Below, in pieces: positions 45,806 to 58,855 of a stretch of 64,000 bases of DNA. The notes beneath the pieces were generated by a model. It did no database searches. It saw nothing but the letters and a program-made list of their open reading frames with translations, and was not told the DNA's origin. The first letter of the stretch is position 1; each line of letters opens with the position of its first letter. The DNA lies in assembly GCA_024362935.1 (NCBI GenBank), contig JANCRA010000017.1, positions 20,112,001-20,176,000 on the forward strand. Reading direction: 5' to 3'. The stretch comes from Setophaga petechia. Taxonomy: Eukaryota > Chordata > Aves > Passeriformes > Parulidae. A program made the position numbers and the translations under genes.

Positions 45806-47493
45806 GGGTGTGTTGGGCAGTGTGTGGCTGGATGGGACTCTGGGATACTCTTCTTTCCTGGAGAAGGTGCAACGAGTCAGGTCTGATTTCTGAGCCGCCC
45901 CAGCACGTGTAGGGCAGGAGGGGTGAGGGTGGCAGAGCACCCCTGTGGCCTCTGGGTGGTTTGGAGCAGCTTCAGAGCCCTCAGGAGGCAAGGGAAGCTC
46001 CTGAGAGCAGCAGCAGAGCTAATTAAGGTGTTAATTTCCCTTGTACTTGTGCCTAGACCACAGTAGCTACTTGGAGCACGCAGGAATTGGCAGAGGCTCT
46101 CAGTGACTGAAGGCTTTGATGAGATCCAAGCTCCGACTTCTGAAGGAGTGAATGATGCAGGGAGTGCTAAGAAAGGTGCAAAGAGTTCCTGCCAAGCACC
46201 TTTAATCATCCCCTGCTCTCTGCTCTCTCTCTCTGTGCCCGTGGCTGTGGCAGGCTGGGGCAGGGGCCCGGCTGGGCATTCTGTGCTCAGACATCACAGA
46301 GCTCACAGGACAGAGCCTGGCTCACCTTGGAACAGACCCTCAAACACAGCATCTCTCAGAAATGGTTCTGTGCTGTCCAGGCTGCTGCAGCAGTGATCAC
46401 TGCTCTGGGGAGGAGTGAGCAGATGAGAGTGTGCAGCGTTTCAGGGATGGATTTTCTCCTTTGTGTCTGACTTCCAAGCCTGCCCATCCATCCCTTTGGA
46501 GCAGGGCTTGCACGAGTGGAGCAGCCAGGGAGGAGGTGAAGGATCACTGTCTGCTGAAGCTCTTTCAGCTTTCTCTCTAAAGCCCCGAGGGAGGCAGAGG
46601 GGAAGGTGATGTGAGATCAAAAGCAATAATGGAGGAGCATTTGCAGGGGTGATATTTTAAAAGATGAATTGTTTGGCTAGAGGTTTTTTTTTCTCCTTTC
46701 CTAATATCCAGCTGGTGAACTGAAATCTGAATGTACCTCCAAACCTACAGCCCAGACACCCCAGACATTTCTTGCCTTTTCTTTTATGACCCTATCCAGA
46801 GCAGGAATGCTCCCCATAAACAAGTACAGCCTTGCCAGCCTCTCTCACACACACAGAGCCACTTTTAAACCTCTTTATAGATTTAAGAATACATCCAAGA
46901 GCTTTAAGACACTGTTGCTTCAGAAGGAAGGGAAAGCTGCCATCTGTCTCTTCCTTGCTTCTCACTCCAAACAGCAGGAGAATACTGACCCAGCTCTTCC
47001 CATCTTTTACCCCCTAAAGCATTCGTTAGAATTAAATGTCAGTGTGTTTTTCCCGTGGGAAAAATGAGGTAATTTATTTACATGCCTGTGTAGTGGAACA
47101 GCATGTTAGGGAAGGCAGCTAAGGCAGGGGCACAGTCCATGTCCTCCCTGGAAGAATAGGCTGCTTATTGAGCACTGAGAGGGAGCAAAATAAAAATCTG
47201 CATTCCCCTTCTCCTGCAGCTTTGGGGAGGTGAAGTGTTTGATGTTTAGAGTGGTTTTGTCAGCTGGCTGGCAATGTGTTAAAGATGCTGGAGTGCAGAG
47301 AGCAGAGCTGTGGTGACTTTTCCCCCTAATCAAACGGCCTGGCAGGGAGAAAAGATGCAATTCTGAGGCTTTGGAGCCAGCAGAGCTGTGACAGCAGAGG
47401 CTGTGCTTTCACCTGGAGCTGAGAGCAGGACACTCCCTGTGCTGAATTCCGTGTACATCTGTACAAAACTCCAGCTGCAGCAGTCTGAGCCAG
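45806..47493. other. Unique non-coding sequence
   Basis: No gene or transposon recognised. Confidence 0.5.
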
Positions 47494-47719
47494 GCAAACA
47501 GGGGCTCTGCCCTGCTGGGGTGCTCCTGCACAGCAGGGATCGTGTCCATCACAGCCATTGCTGGGCTCTTTCCAGTTAGGGACTCTTGTAGTTACACATG
47601 ACCCAGACAAACAGGGGCTCTGCCCTGCTGGGGTGCTCCTGCACAGCAGGGATCGTGTCCATCACACCCATTCCTGGGCTTTCTCCAGTTAGGGACTCTT
47701 GTAGTCACACACTGGAGGC
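47494..47719. repeat. 113-bp tandem duplication
   Basis: AAACAGGGGCTCTGCCCTGC begins at 47,496 and again at 47,609. The copies end in TTGTAGTTACACA and TTGTAGTCACACA and are nearly identical, so the duplication is probably recent. Confidence 0.97.
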
Positions 47720-49601
47720 TGTTATTACTGTGAAAATCGAGTACCTACACAAAATAGCTTGGATTTCCACTGGACTAGGAGAGGTGAATTTAAGAGGGAA
47801 AACAGCTGAGTCTGTCTCGTGATCTCTGTCACGGGGTCTTTTTCTGGTTTCTGCAACTGCACCAATGGCTTTGCTGACTGTAGGATCAGTCTTTGGGGGA
47901 ATTCTCACCTGTGGTGTCAGAGACAACCACACCCAGGTCTTTGGCAATTCCCACCTCAAGTTTTACCCTCTAAATGTCAAAATTTCAAAACAAAATCTTT
48001 AAAACCTGAAGGTGGGCTGAGGGAAGATCAGGGGGTAAAGGCTCTCCTGAAACATGTCTCCTTTGCAGTGGCAGTAAAGCTAATTGTGTGGATGAGAGTT
48101 ATCTTCAAATTCAGGAGCTTGGTGGGTTCGAATTTAATATAAACAAGCAGCAAACTTGGGCTTGCTGAGAGCTGCCGGTATTCTCTGGGTGCACGGAAAG
48201 GACAGGAATTGTTCTTTTCATACATCATTTACAAGTAACTGCAGTGACTCCACAAAGTCGGTACAAGTCCCTAACACAAAGCAGGGAGAAGTACAAAGGA
48301 AAGAACAGGCTATTTTGTTGCTGGTTTTAAATAGAAGTTCTCTGTAGGCAGAGTTCAGCTGCATGTGGAATCAAAGGGCCGATACGGAGGAATGTTTTTC
48401 ACCTTCTGGAATTTGAATGTCTGGCTTTAGTGTCAATTATCAGCACTCTGTATTGACTGAACAATGCCTCCTATGAAGATAGCATGGTAATTTGATATTT
48501 GCTTATGAAAAGCCCTTTTCTAAAGCACTGGTACCGCAATTTTCAGCCGTTTTCACAGGGACCTTTTGCCAGAACTTCAAAGAACTCTGTTCTTGAACAA
48601 ACAGCCGTTTGGAATAAACCTGTGTTTTCTATAAACCAGGGAGAGGAAATTTTCACCGAGAGGTGAAAGTGAGCGAAGCAAATTCTCAGACCTTTTGTGA
48701 CAGTCCAGGCACCGAGCTCCCCCCTTGCCCCCCTCTCACATGCAGAGCCACATTTTCCTCAGCAGCCAGCTCCGAGCTCTGCCGCTCCTGCAGCTCAGAA
48801 ATTCTTTTCAGATCAGCCCAGAGCCAGTTTTCACACCTATCCTCGCTGTTTATTTGCTGCAGTGATGACAGGTCCATCCAGTGATGGAGTAAAAACGTGG
48901 TTACTCCTTCCATGGGAGGCAGCATTCATGAGCTGCGTGGGAGGGCTCCAGCTCTCCTCCCAGATATCTCCATTATCCCTTTTGGATGTGGCATTCCAGG
49001 CGGACAGCAAGGCAGGGGAGAGAGGCTCTGATCTCCCCCAAACTGCCCCAAGCTTGGTGCCCTGAGATGGAGAGGGATCAGTGAGCAGAGCTCTGCCCCT
49101 GCAGCTGAGCATTGGGCCAAGCAGGGCTTTGAGAGGGACAGGTACAGAGCTGAGCAAGGGGGAGATAAAAGGGATCGTGGAGAAGGGAGAATAATGGGAG
49201 AATGTGACATGCAAAACTCTGCAGCTGTAGCAGAGGAGGGTTTAGAAGAAATCCTTTGTGCTTGTTAAGATTTTTGTAAATCCCACTCTGCTTGAACACG
49301 GGATCGTCCTTCAGAGGGCAGGATGGCTGGCAGAGGAGGAGGAGGTGCTCAGAAAAGTATCTTTTACAGTCATTCCTTGGATAGAAAGAAACGTGCTTGC
49401 AAAGGTATATTTTTAAAGATCTTCTTATAGGCCTTATCAGCCAGAGCTCTATCTACAAGATGTGGAAGCTGTAAGGATTTTTAATCCTTTGTACCCCTGA
49501 GATTCATTGTCAAGTGCCCACACAGAGTTTAAGAATCATTTATCCATCTCCCACTGTGCTGCTCTGTTCTCCCCTGGATGCTCCTGCCCTGGTGAAACTG
49601 T
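47720..49601. other. Unique non-coding sequence
   Basis: No gene or transposon recognised. Confidence 0.5.
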
Positions 49602-49905
49602 GTCCTCACAAAGTGTTGTTTTCTGTCTCCTGTCCCTCTCACAGTGTTGTTTTCTGTTTTCTGTCTCCTCACAGTGTTGGTTTCTGTCTCCTGTCTCCTC
49701 ACAGTGTTGGTTTCTGTCTCCTGTCCTCCTCACAGTGTTGTTTTCTGTCTCCTGTCTCCTCACAGTATTGTTTTCTGCCCCCTGTCCTCCTCACAGTGTT
49801 GTTTTCTGTCTCCTGTCTCCTCACAGTGTTGTTTTCTGTCTCCTGTGCTCCTCACAGTGTTGTTTTCTGTTTTCTGTCTCCTCACAGAGTTGTTTTCTGT
49901 CTCCC
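49602..49905. repeat. 30-bp minisatellite, about 10 copies
   Basis: Unit CTCACAGTGTTGTTTTCTGT plus CTCCTGTCTC, with 29- and 31-bp variants. Some units have TTTTCTGT in place of CTCCTGT, and two have TTGG in place of TTGT. All + frames are open, giving hydrophobic repeat frames that are not evidence of a membrane protein. Confidence 0.96.
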
Positions 49906-52900
49906 TGGGCAGCTGGGTGAGCTGGAGCAATCCCAAGAGGTCACAGCGTGGGAGTCACCTCTGCCCCTCTGCCCTGGCCCCTCTCCTGTGTCACTGCCAC
50001 TTTGTCACTCAAGTGCTCATCAAGGTTGCCTGGGATGCTCACATATGAGCTTATTATGCAGCTGATATTAGCAATCATTCCAAAACTCAGCCTGGCCCTG
50101 GCAGTCAAGTGGTGCTAAACTGCCCTGATGGGCTGAATTCAAGGCCACCTCATTTCTGTTCTGAATGTCTGGGACATTTAATGCTGGCTGCATTAAAACC
50201 TTAACTCTGCACACCACTAATCTCGGAACAAGCTGCTCAGGCAACCCTGACCCTGTGGTTTTCCAGATTTTCTGGTTTCATCTTAGTTAAAGCTTTATTG
50301 CTGCAGCCCAACAGTGTGAGGTATATCTAAGCTCCCTGCATATCAAAAAGGATCTGCACAAATTGCCAAGGAGAGAAGCATTCAAGGGGCAGACTTTAAA
50401 AGGCATTTAGATGGTAGAGGGGCACACAGAGGGAGGAAATGATCAGAGGAATTACAAACTGACACATGTTTTGGAATTCTTGGTCTTAAAATTCTGCCCG
50501 GAGCTCCTTAATTACGGAACAGGTCCACAAGGAAAACTGTAACCTATTTCCCTTTGTTCAACTCTTTCTGGTTGGAAGGATTTATTAAGCCAATGTCAAT
50601 ATTCTTCCCATCAATTTTGGAATGTCTGACTCTTTGTTGAAACAAGCTATTAGCAGCAATAAAAAGACACAGGACTAGAATAATTTGTCTGGAGTTCTCT
50701 TGTGTGAAATATTCACAGCAGTGTGAAGAAGCCAGCAAGTAATATTATATTCACAGCTTACGTGGGCTCACAGGTGGCAGCAAAATCAATTAACCATTCC
50801 TATCCATAGGAATTTATTGACTTCCACCCATTTTAGAAAGAAATGCGACTTTCAGGTGGTGAAGTCACCAAATGCTGCTCTCACCCAGTTCTGTGATGTG
50901 CTGCAAGATGTTCTTTCCCCACCCACCAGCCTGGCTGCCCCTGGTCATTCTTTGCCACGGTGCAGATCCTCCAGCAGGGCTGCAAATCTCCCTTCCTCCA
51001 GCCAGCTGCTCGTCTGTGCTCTCATTTGAGTTCTCTCAAACTCCTGCTGGCTCTGCCTCTTGCCTCTGAGTGCTTCCCCACAAAACTCAAGTCAGCAAAG
51101 TTTGCAGGGACTGGTGTGCGTCCCACGGTGGCAGGGGCAGTGGGAAGTGTTTGTGCAGATGAGACACCCCCCTCTTCTCACCTGGCTCAGCACCACCCTG
51201 CTCTGGGCCTGAGAAGAACAGGGAGGAAAAGGCCAAGCTCTGAGAGCAGTGCACACAAAGGCAGGCAATATTCAATGAGAGCTCAGCCAAACAAGCTGTC
51301 CCTTACCTTTAGCTCCTTTATAGATGTTTATGCTGCTAATTAAGCTGTAGGCTTAGGTCTGCAAAGTAATGAAGCTCTTCCAGCTGCTGATGTCAAAATA
51401 TCTGACTGTTTGCTGATACCTTAAATAAAAGCAGGTAGCAGAGATGCTGCAGTAATTGACTGGCTGCCTGCAAGAGTAATTTCAGGGTGAGTGCTGGAGA
51501 GGCTGCAGTGCTGTAGAAGTTCAGAAGGACATTATTTTCCAGAGGCTGTGGCTGGAATGTTTTCCTGAGCAGCCTGAGAGGCTGGCAGTGCTGCTCTCTC
51601 TAGGTGTAGCATGTTCTGAGCCTGCAGCTGCCTGTTCAGGAGGGAGCAGATTGTGTGTGTGTCTCTCCTGTATTGTCTAATTAAAACACCTTGCATACAC
51701 ATGTCAGTGTTCCCTCTGAGTCTTATGGAATTTAGTTACCTGGGTTTCATTTTGTTCAACGCAGACTGGGATAGGTTTGTGTTTCTAAGCTTTTGTGGCT
51801 TACAAAGCTTTAATTGAGTGTATAATGAGCGTTGTATTCAGGTAATTATTTGAACCCTATGGCAGTGACAAACCCAACCGTAGCACACTCTGCTGTTCTG
51901 CTTTGTGTTAAATATTGCTGATTGCGTGTTTTGAAGACCTCAAGCCATATTTTGGGCTATAGATTTTGATCCTGGACTACACCTGAGTGGAAATATCTGA
52001 GGGTTGCAGAGAAAGCTGGCAGTGCTTCTCAGGGTCCTGTGCTTTCCTCCTCCCTCAGAGTCTGACCCTGAACCAGAACCACCCTTGCAGGGCACTGAGC
52101 ACCCAGCCAGGAGGGCAAAACCCAGTGCTGAGCACTTGCTGTGAACTTCCTCCAGGGTGACAGCACTAAGCTGGGTCTGCTGCCCAAATTCCAGTCTCTG
52201 CATTCAGCTGCTTCCTGGGGTTCCTCTGGTAGCTCCATGATCAGAATCTTCCCCCTCCCTGATCCCTGCTGCTGCCATGGGACATTCCTGGCTTACTTCA
52301 GCAGAAGTCACAGATTCCCCAGCTCCGCTTTTAACTTAATTTCCTGCATTTTGGAAAAACACATTGCTGCTAAAAGATGCTCACATTACCTTAATCACAG
52401 GTTAGGTTAGAATCTGCATCAACAGATAGGAATGAAGTAATATATCTGAATTTCTGGGAAGATAACATAGCTTTTTGCTAACTACTGAATCCAATTGGGA
52501 ACTGCCAAAGTATCTGAAATGAATGGGCTCTAACAGAGTTATTCAAGTGCTGTGTAATAAAAAGATTTACATGTCCTTGTATAAGGAGGATTTCAGCAGG
52601 GCTTATATGGTCTGTATCTACTGCTTAAAAATAGATAAAATAACAGAAAAACAGGAGTGACACAAAGGTGCCCTCCCAGTGACTCTGGGGGTGAAGGGCT
52701 GTGCAGAAATCAGTACCACAACACTGATAGGTTAACAGGGGCTCCAGGAAGGTGCTGGAGCTTTTCTGAAGGGATCACCTGGTTCAATTCAGCCCACAAG
52801 GCAGGTTCTGCCCTGATACAAATCTCTTATTTAACACCCCCGACCTTGGCTGGTAGAATCTGGCCCTGTCTCAGGGACAACTTGAATTCATGGCTGCACA

Positions 52901-53533
52901 CTGGTAGAAAAATCATGAGTGGATACAATATCTATCCAAATTCTGCTTATTTTTATTGTCACAAACCAATTAAAATTGATTATTTTTCATAGTCTCCCAT
53001 CCAAAGAGCTTTCACTTGGATGAAAGGAACTGTTTTTTCAGTTGTTGGCTTTTACAGTCAATACCTGTTCCATGGCTAAGGAAAAGTATGAATTTACTGG
53101 ATTATTGAAGGCTTGCCTAGATTTTTTGAAAGCTGCTGCTCTCAGGAAGAGGCTGTGTGCACCAGGAAGCTCTGCAGCACTTTTGCCAGCTGCTTCTGGC
53201 TCTCATCACTCATGTTCTGGGCTGTGCCCAGAAGATGGAATTCTCCTTAAAGACCTCAGAAAGTTTGGTTTGCTGCTAAGCTCCTTATTCAGCCCAAAGC
53301 TGGGTGGTCAAAAGGAATTTTGTGATTCATGATCTGTTCTGCATAGGGGTGTACTTGAGCACAGGATGGAATTTTGGGATCTAAGAGGGAAGAACAAGAA
53401 ACAGGAAGGAGCAGGAAGAGTGAGATGTGTCACATCCAGGCCTGTAGCCAAGTTCTGCTCCAGCAGTATAAATAGCTGAGGCTGAGCTGTGCATTAATCT
53501 CTGGGCCAGCTATTTAACACATCGAGACTGAGG
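49906..53533. other. Unique non-coding sequence
   Basis: No gene or transposon recognised. Composition is mixed, with AT-rich parts at 50.5-50.8 and 52.4-53.0 kb. Confidence 0.5.
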
Positions 53534-53665
53534 AGTCTCAGAATCCCTGAGCTGGAGGGAACACATGAGAACCACCAGCCCCAGCTCCTGGCTCTGCACA
53601 GGAGCACCCTGAGAACGCCACCATGTGCCTCAGATCTGTCCAAATGCTTCTCCTTCTTCCAACTC
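53534..53665 (-). mobile_element. CR1 LINE fragment, truncated by a minisatellite
   Basis: Reversed CR1 segments in order: TCAGAATCCCTGAGCTGGAG, CAGCTCCTGGCTCTGCACAG, GCCACCATGTGCCTCAGA and CTGTCCAAATGCTTCT. In an ordinary CR1 the next bases continue towards a CTCCAGCAGGCT-type segment. Here they turn into the 21-bp array. Confidence 0.8.
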
Positions 53666-54138
53666 TTCCCATCCTCCATCCAACTCTCCCCATCCTCCAT
53701 CCAACTCTTCCCATCCTCCATCCAACTCTTCCCATCCTTCTTCCAACTCTTCCCATCCTCCATCCAACTCTCCCCATCCTTCATCCAACTTTTGCCATCC
53801 TTCATCCAACTCTTCCCATCCTTCATCCAACTCTTCCCATCCTTCATCCAACTCTTCTCATCCTTCTTCCAACTCTTCCCATCCTTCATCCAACTCTTCT
53901 CATCCTTCTTCCAACTCTTCCCATCCTTCATCCAACTCTTCCCATCCTTCATCCAACTCTTCCCATCCTTCATCCAACTCTTCTCATCCTTCTTCCAACT
54001 CTTCCCATCCTTCATCCAACTCTTCTCATCCTTCTTCCAACTCTTCCCATCCTTCATCCAACTCTTCCCATCCTTCATCCAACTCTTCCCATCCTGCATC
54101 CAGCTCTTCTCATCTCTTACCCAAATCTTCTCATCCTT
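53651..54138. repeat. 21-bp minisatellite, about 23 copies
   Basis: Unit CCCATCCTTCATCCAACTCT plus T, with C/T changes and a TTCTTCC variant. Units with CTCATCCTTCTTCC recur in a patterned way, so larger blocks have been duplicated. Pyrimidine-rich + strand. Because 21 is a multiple of 3 and the unit lacks stops, frames are open on both strands (up to 174 codons + and 201 codons -), reading 7-residue repeats. Confidence 0.98.
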
Positions 54139-54929
54139 TATAAATAGAAACTCTCCACCTCAAGACTAAGACCTGTATTGCTCATGTCTGCTAGAGAGTT
54201 AGAAAAGTCTGACTGAATTTAGTCTAAACTGAAGTTTACTGAATTTTAAAAGTCAGGCTGAATAGTTCAGCTTAAAATGACTTAAGGACTTGTTCTAGTT
54301 ACTGCATTTTTTCCCAAACAATGCATTCCTTTAGCTTGTAACAACGAGCTGCAGCAAAGCTGCCACTGGAGCACAATGCAGGAAATAGACTTTAATCAAT
54401 ATTTCAATCAGCCACCTCTGGGTGACTGAGAATTGCTAGTTAGAGGATCTCCCAGGTAAATAAAACCTATTTGTTTTCCTTTTTTGAAGGAACAGCTTTT
54501 AGGAAGTTTACTTATTTTGGGATTTCCTTATTTACATAATCAATAGCATTCTTTTTTTTTTTTAATGATGTAGTCAGTGAATTCAGTCCCAGCTTTCCAA
54601 AAGCCCAGGGTCCTGTTTAATTCTGATTGCTGAAAGGAATGCTGGATGTTGATGCATCAGACCCGAGCTGGCATTAAATGAGTGCAGCCCCATCAATTAT
54701 CACAGGGCTGAGCTGAGTGATCCCCACCATGAGACAATCACACCCACACGTGTGCAGGGAGCACTGCTCTGAGGGTTTTTATTCTTTGTGCTGTTCAGAA
54801 AACCTCACCCGAGGAAAACCAGGAGCTTTGGTTCCCTGGCCCTGCCTCTGCCCTGCCCTCATTGCCTGGAGCCCAGGTTTGGGTGTTTGAGTGCAGAACC
54901 TGCTGGGTGATGGGTGTGGCACTGCCACT
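54139..54929. other. Unique non-coding sequence
   Basis: No gene recognised. Has a T-run near 54,551. Confidence 0.5.
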
Positions 54930-55398
54930 GAGCCCCCTCACCTGACAGGGAGGACTGAGGGGTACCTGCAGCCCCCTCACCTGCCAGGTACCACTGGGGG
55001 ATACCTGCAGCCCCCCACAGCTCCCAGGTACCTCTCAGTGATACCTGTAGCCTGCATCCCCTTTACACCTGCCAGGAGCACTGGGTGGTACCTGCAGCCC
55101 CTCTCACCTGCCAGGTACCACTGGGTGATACCTGCATCCCCTCACAGCTCTCAGGTACCACTGGGTGATGCCTGCAGCCCCTCTCACCTGTCAGGTACCA
55201 TTGGGTGATGCCTGCATCCCCCCACAGCTCCCAGGTACCATTGGGTGATACCTGCATCCTCTCTCACCTGTCAGGTACCACTGGGTGATACCTGCAGCCC
55301 CCCACAGCTCCCAGGTACCACTGGGTGATGCCTGCAGCCCCTCTCACCTGCCAGGTACCCCTCGGTGATGCCTGCAGCCCCCCACAGCTCCCAGCCCC
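54930..55398. repeat. 40-bp minisatellite with 80-bp higher-order repeat, about 11-12 copies
   Basis: Two unit types share AGGTACCAYTGGGTGATRCC but differ upstream: one has CTCACCTGYC, the other CACAGCTCYC. From about 55,105 they alternate strictly: CACCTG occurs at 55,105, 55,185, 55,265 and 55,345, an exact 80-bp spacing. The 5' part is less regular. Confidence 0.96.
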
Positions 55399-58300
55399 TG
55401 TGGGAGCTGCTGGTGCTGCCCTGAGAGCCCAGCAGTGCCCTCACAGTGCCCTCTTTCATTTGTTGATCCCTGTCGTTCTCAGGTTGAGCAGCAGAGTTCA
55501 CAGCATGGTTTGCTGCCGTGGCTTTCCTCTCACAAGAGTCATTGCCTGGCTGGTCCTTTGGCGTGTGCCAAGCTGTGATTGCAGGTGGGCTGCAGCTCCC
55601 TCTGCCAGGGACCAGGCTGGGCTCAGAGCTGCCCTGGCTGGGATCCTGCTGGGCACAGTGGGATGGCTGTGCCCATCCTGGGGGGGTGTCTCAGCACTGG
55701 GGACTTATTTCCCTCCAGAAAGGTCCTGTTGGCCTTTTGCAGGCAGTTGTGAGGAACACAGGGGTGCTGGGGCTGGGCTGTGGGCAGGGGTTCCTCACAC
55801 GGTGCCCACCCCACACCAACCTCACCCTGAGGGCAGAGCTGTGAGCTCCCATGGGGCTGGGGGTGCCAGCAAAGCGCCAGAGCCCAGAGCTCTGTGCAGT
55901 GCCAGCCCTGGCAGCGGGCACAGGTGGCACAGCCCTGCAGAGCCCCATCTCCTGTGCCCTGCAGCACAGGTGGCACGGGAGGGACAGAGCAGGGCTGGCA
56001 CAGAGGCTGTGCCCTGCTGTGCCCGGGCAGGAGCAGAGCCCCGTGCCCAGTCTGCTTCTGCAAGGACAGCCAGAGGAGAGCAACAGGCAAGGCTGGCACT
56101 GGAAGAGAGGCAGACATTGGTTTGCTTCACCACCAAGAAGATGTTTCTCTGTGGAGAGCAGGAATAAAAGTGTTTCTAATGCAGCTAATAGACACCAGGG
56201 ATTTCCCAGCTCTTTACTCCACACTCAGTTTTGCCATTGTAAGTTTATTTAAATGCCTCAAACATAAAAAGCTTTAATTTCTTCTGGCCAGGTGGTGTGT
56301 AAGGCTTTCCTTGCAGGTTTCCCTGTCCTCTCTGAAGCCGGCAGAGATGCCATCCTTCATATCCTGGATTTGTGCTGCTAAGATCGACCTGAACTGACAT
56401 GAGAGAGTGTATCAGCAATGAAAAACTCCTGAATCCCGGGTTTAAGGTTGTCAAATCTCTGAAACTCCTTCAGGGATCTAAACAGCACAATGCTGTTCAT
56501 GTGTGCTGTGTGTACGTTAGAGAGTTCCTCCCAAATTTCATGGGGGTTTCTCTTTTATCCAGTGATGTGTGTATCCTATATACCAGGGATATTTTATTCC
56601 TTTCCACTAAATAGACAAGACAGGGAGAATGCTATGGAAAAATGGAATTGTCTAGTCATTTTACTGCATCATATGCAGAAGTCAGCTGGTACATGCAAAG
56701 ATGTAGAGCAAGAAGGGAGGATGAAAAAGAGATTGTTTCTGAAACTCTATTTCTCCAAGGATTTGTCAGCATTTTATTTTATTTTATTTTTCCTTGTAGA
56801 AAATTTGATACATGTCCACTACACTTTGCCAGTAAAAAAGGCTGCGCTGATCCTTTGACTTTAAATTAAGTAGAAATAGAAGGGTTTAGTTATAAAATAA
56901 CAAGGGTTTTCACTGCTAAAGAAATCTTGTTTTCTCTGTTCTTACTCTCTGACAGTTGGTTGGCAGAGAAAGGAGGAATAATAAGTTTTAATTATATCTT
57001 CCCCAAACAAGCAGATTTGAAAGCAATGCAGGGATTACATGAGAATAAAATCCCTTCAAGCATTAACTGTCGCTGGTAAAAGGATGTTAGATATAATCCT
57101 ATAAGGTTAGATGTCCAGACATCCTGCTTTAACCAGGACAGTCTAATTTTTAATTTAACGTTCTGTCATCCTGATTATTTTCTTTGGGAGACTCATGTGT
57201 CATGTTTGCCTTTGTGCCATACTCAAGAGTGGCACAATCATGAAAATAACACTTTAAATCATCATGCAGCTTTTCTCCTCCAATTTCATCAACCAGCATC
57301 ACATGTCAAAATGCATTGAACATCACAAGCCAGGAGAATAGGAATTGTATTATCTTCTGCATTAAAAAGGAATAGATAAGCAAGAGAACAAAGGAAAAGT
57401 AATAAAGAGGAGTGGGGGGAAATAACTCCAGATCTATACATGCCTTTCTTGCTTTATGAGGAAAGATGCCCGTGACAATACACAATACACTTGTCACTTG
57501 CTTGTTAGGTAGAGCTTGAACTAAGCCAGTTCCAAAAAGCTTCAGGTGCTGTCCCCTTCAGACACTTCTTGGTTGGCAGCAAACTCGTAAGCAAATGCCA
57601 GTGGAATAGTTAAGGAGATGGAAAGGTTTTTTTATTCCACCCATGAGCTTTCAAACTCCCTCAGACAACAGATGGGTGATCCAAATTGGGTCTAATAAAG
57701 CAAGGATAAGTATTTTTTCTGAGGCTAGAAGTTTGGTCAGACTTAACAGAATGTTTATTGTGCTCTTGCAATTTTTGCTTTTAGGCTGAAAGCAGAAAAA
57801 TCTGCTGAAATATGGTGTAGTTTCCAGCTGAAAGCAGAACAGTATTGTGATTCACATGAGAGAAGCAAATCCTTTGTGATTTCTAGGCAGAGCAGGTTCA
57901 GAAAAGCATCTGAACTCCTTCAGGATTTTGTGATCATCCAAGCCTGAGGCTTTGCTTTTCTAATTCCTCCATCCTCTGTGTGAGTTTTATTGTGAGAGTC
58001 ACCGAGGCTCCCTTTGTCCAGCTCTGCTCTCAGGTATGAACATTCATTACCTTTGAGAAGGTGCCAGCGCTTTGGAGGGTGAGATCTTAAAAACAGCATG
58101 GTCAAGAGGTAACACACAAGCTTTTAATAAGCATCTGACTAAACCAAGTGCTTGTTTGCTTTTCAGGCCAGGCTTTCCTTTATGGCTCGTTTGAGTCTCG
58201 GGAACGCGTTGCCCGCACGCCCACATGTTCATCTTCACTTCACTTAAGCCAGGACTAAAGCCAGGCCTAGAGCCAGGCTGTTGCTGCAGGAATGTGCCAG

Positions 58301-58667
58301 GTGCTCAGTGTGTGTGTGAGTGTGCCTGAGCAGCCTGCAGGCTCTCTGGAAGGTCTCTGTGCTGTACAACGTGCTCTCCCCTTAGGGGAGACAACAGGGA
58401 CTTTAGGAGATGTCTCCTTGGATGAGCAGGACGTGTCAGGCTCAGACCTGGGCTGCTCTCAGCTCTGTCCTTGTCACATCCCAGCTGCTCTGCAAACATG
58501 CAAGGCCAGAGGATGTGCTGAGGTGCAGTGCAGGATGTTAGTCATGCCCAGGGAAGCTCCTCTGGGAGCTCCAGTGGCAGAAGGCACTGCTGCAGGGATT
58601 AAAGGTGAGGTGGGAACCAGTGCTGCTGCTCTGAGGAGCTCACACAGCCCTTCCTTGAGGAAATTTC
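55399..58667. other. Mostly unique non-coding sequence
   Basis: The first 750 bp are GC-rich, and a 280-codon + frame (55,325-56,167) runs through them from the end of the array. Overlapping minus frames of 164 and 177 codons argue that low stop density, not coding, explains it. The rest is AT-richer, with a short (ATTTT)4 at 56,771-56,792. No family recognised. Confidence 0.45.
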
Positions 58668-58855
58668 AGAACCTTAGGATGGTCTGGGTTGGAAAGGATG
58701 TTGAAGATTATCTCGTTCCAAACCCCCTGCCATGGGCAGGGACACCTTCCACTATCCCACCTTCCACTATCTCCAAGCCCTATCCAAGCTGGCCTTGGGC
58801 ACATCCAGGGATCCAAGGACAGACACAGCTGTGGTATCTCCACTGTCCCTCTCTG
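58668..58855 (-). mobile_element. CR1 LINE fragment
   Basis: Reversed CR1 3' region: GGATGGTCTGGGTTGGAAAG, CCCCCTGCCATGGGCAGGGA, CACCTTCCACTAT (duplicated locally) and CCAAGCTGGCCTTGGGCAC. Ends in TCTCCACTGTCCCTCTCTG. Confidence 0.9.

Noticed and set aside
49507..50065. Cys/Phe/Leu-rich repeat frames resembling membrane segments
   Set aside because: All three + frames are open through the 30-bp array. Hydrophobicity comes from TTTTCTGTCTCC sequence, not selection.
53494..54099. 201-codon minus-strand frame of 7-residue repeats rich in Lys, Asp, Ser and Trp
   Set aside because: Product of a stop-free 21-bp unit. Frames on the other strand are equally open, and its end lies in a CR1 fragment.
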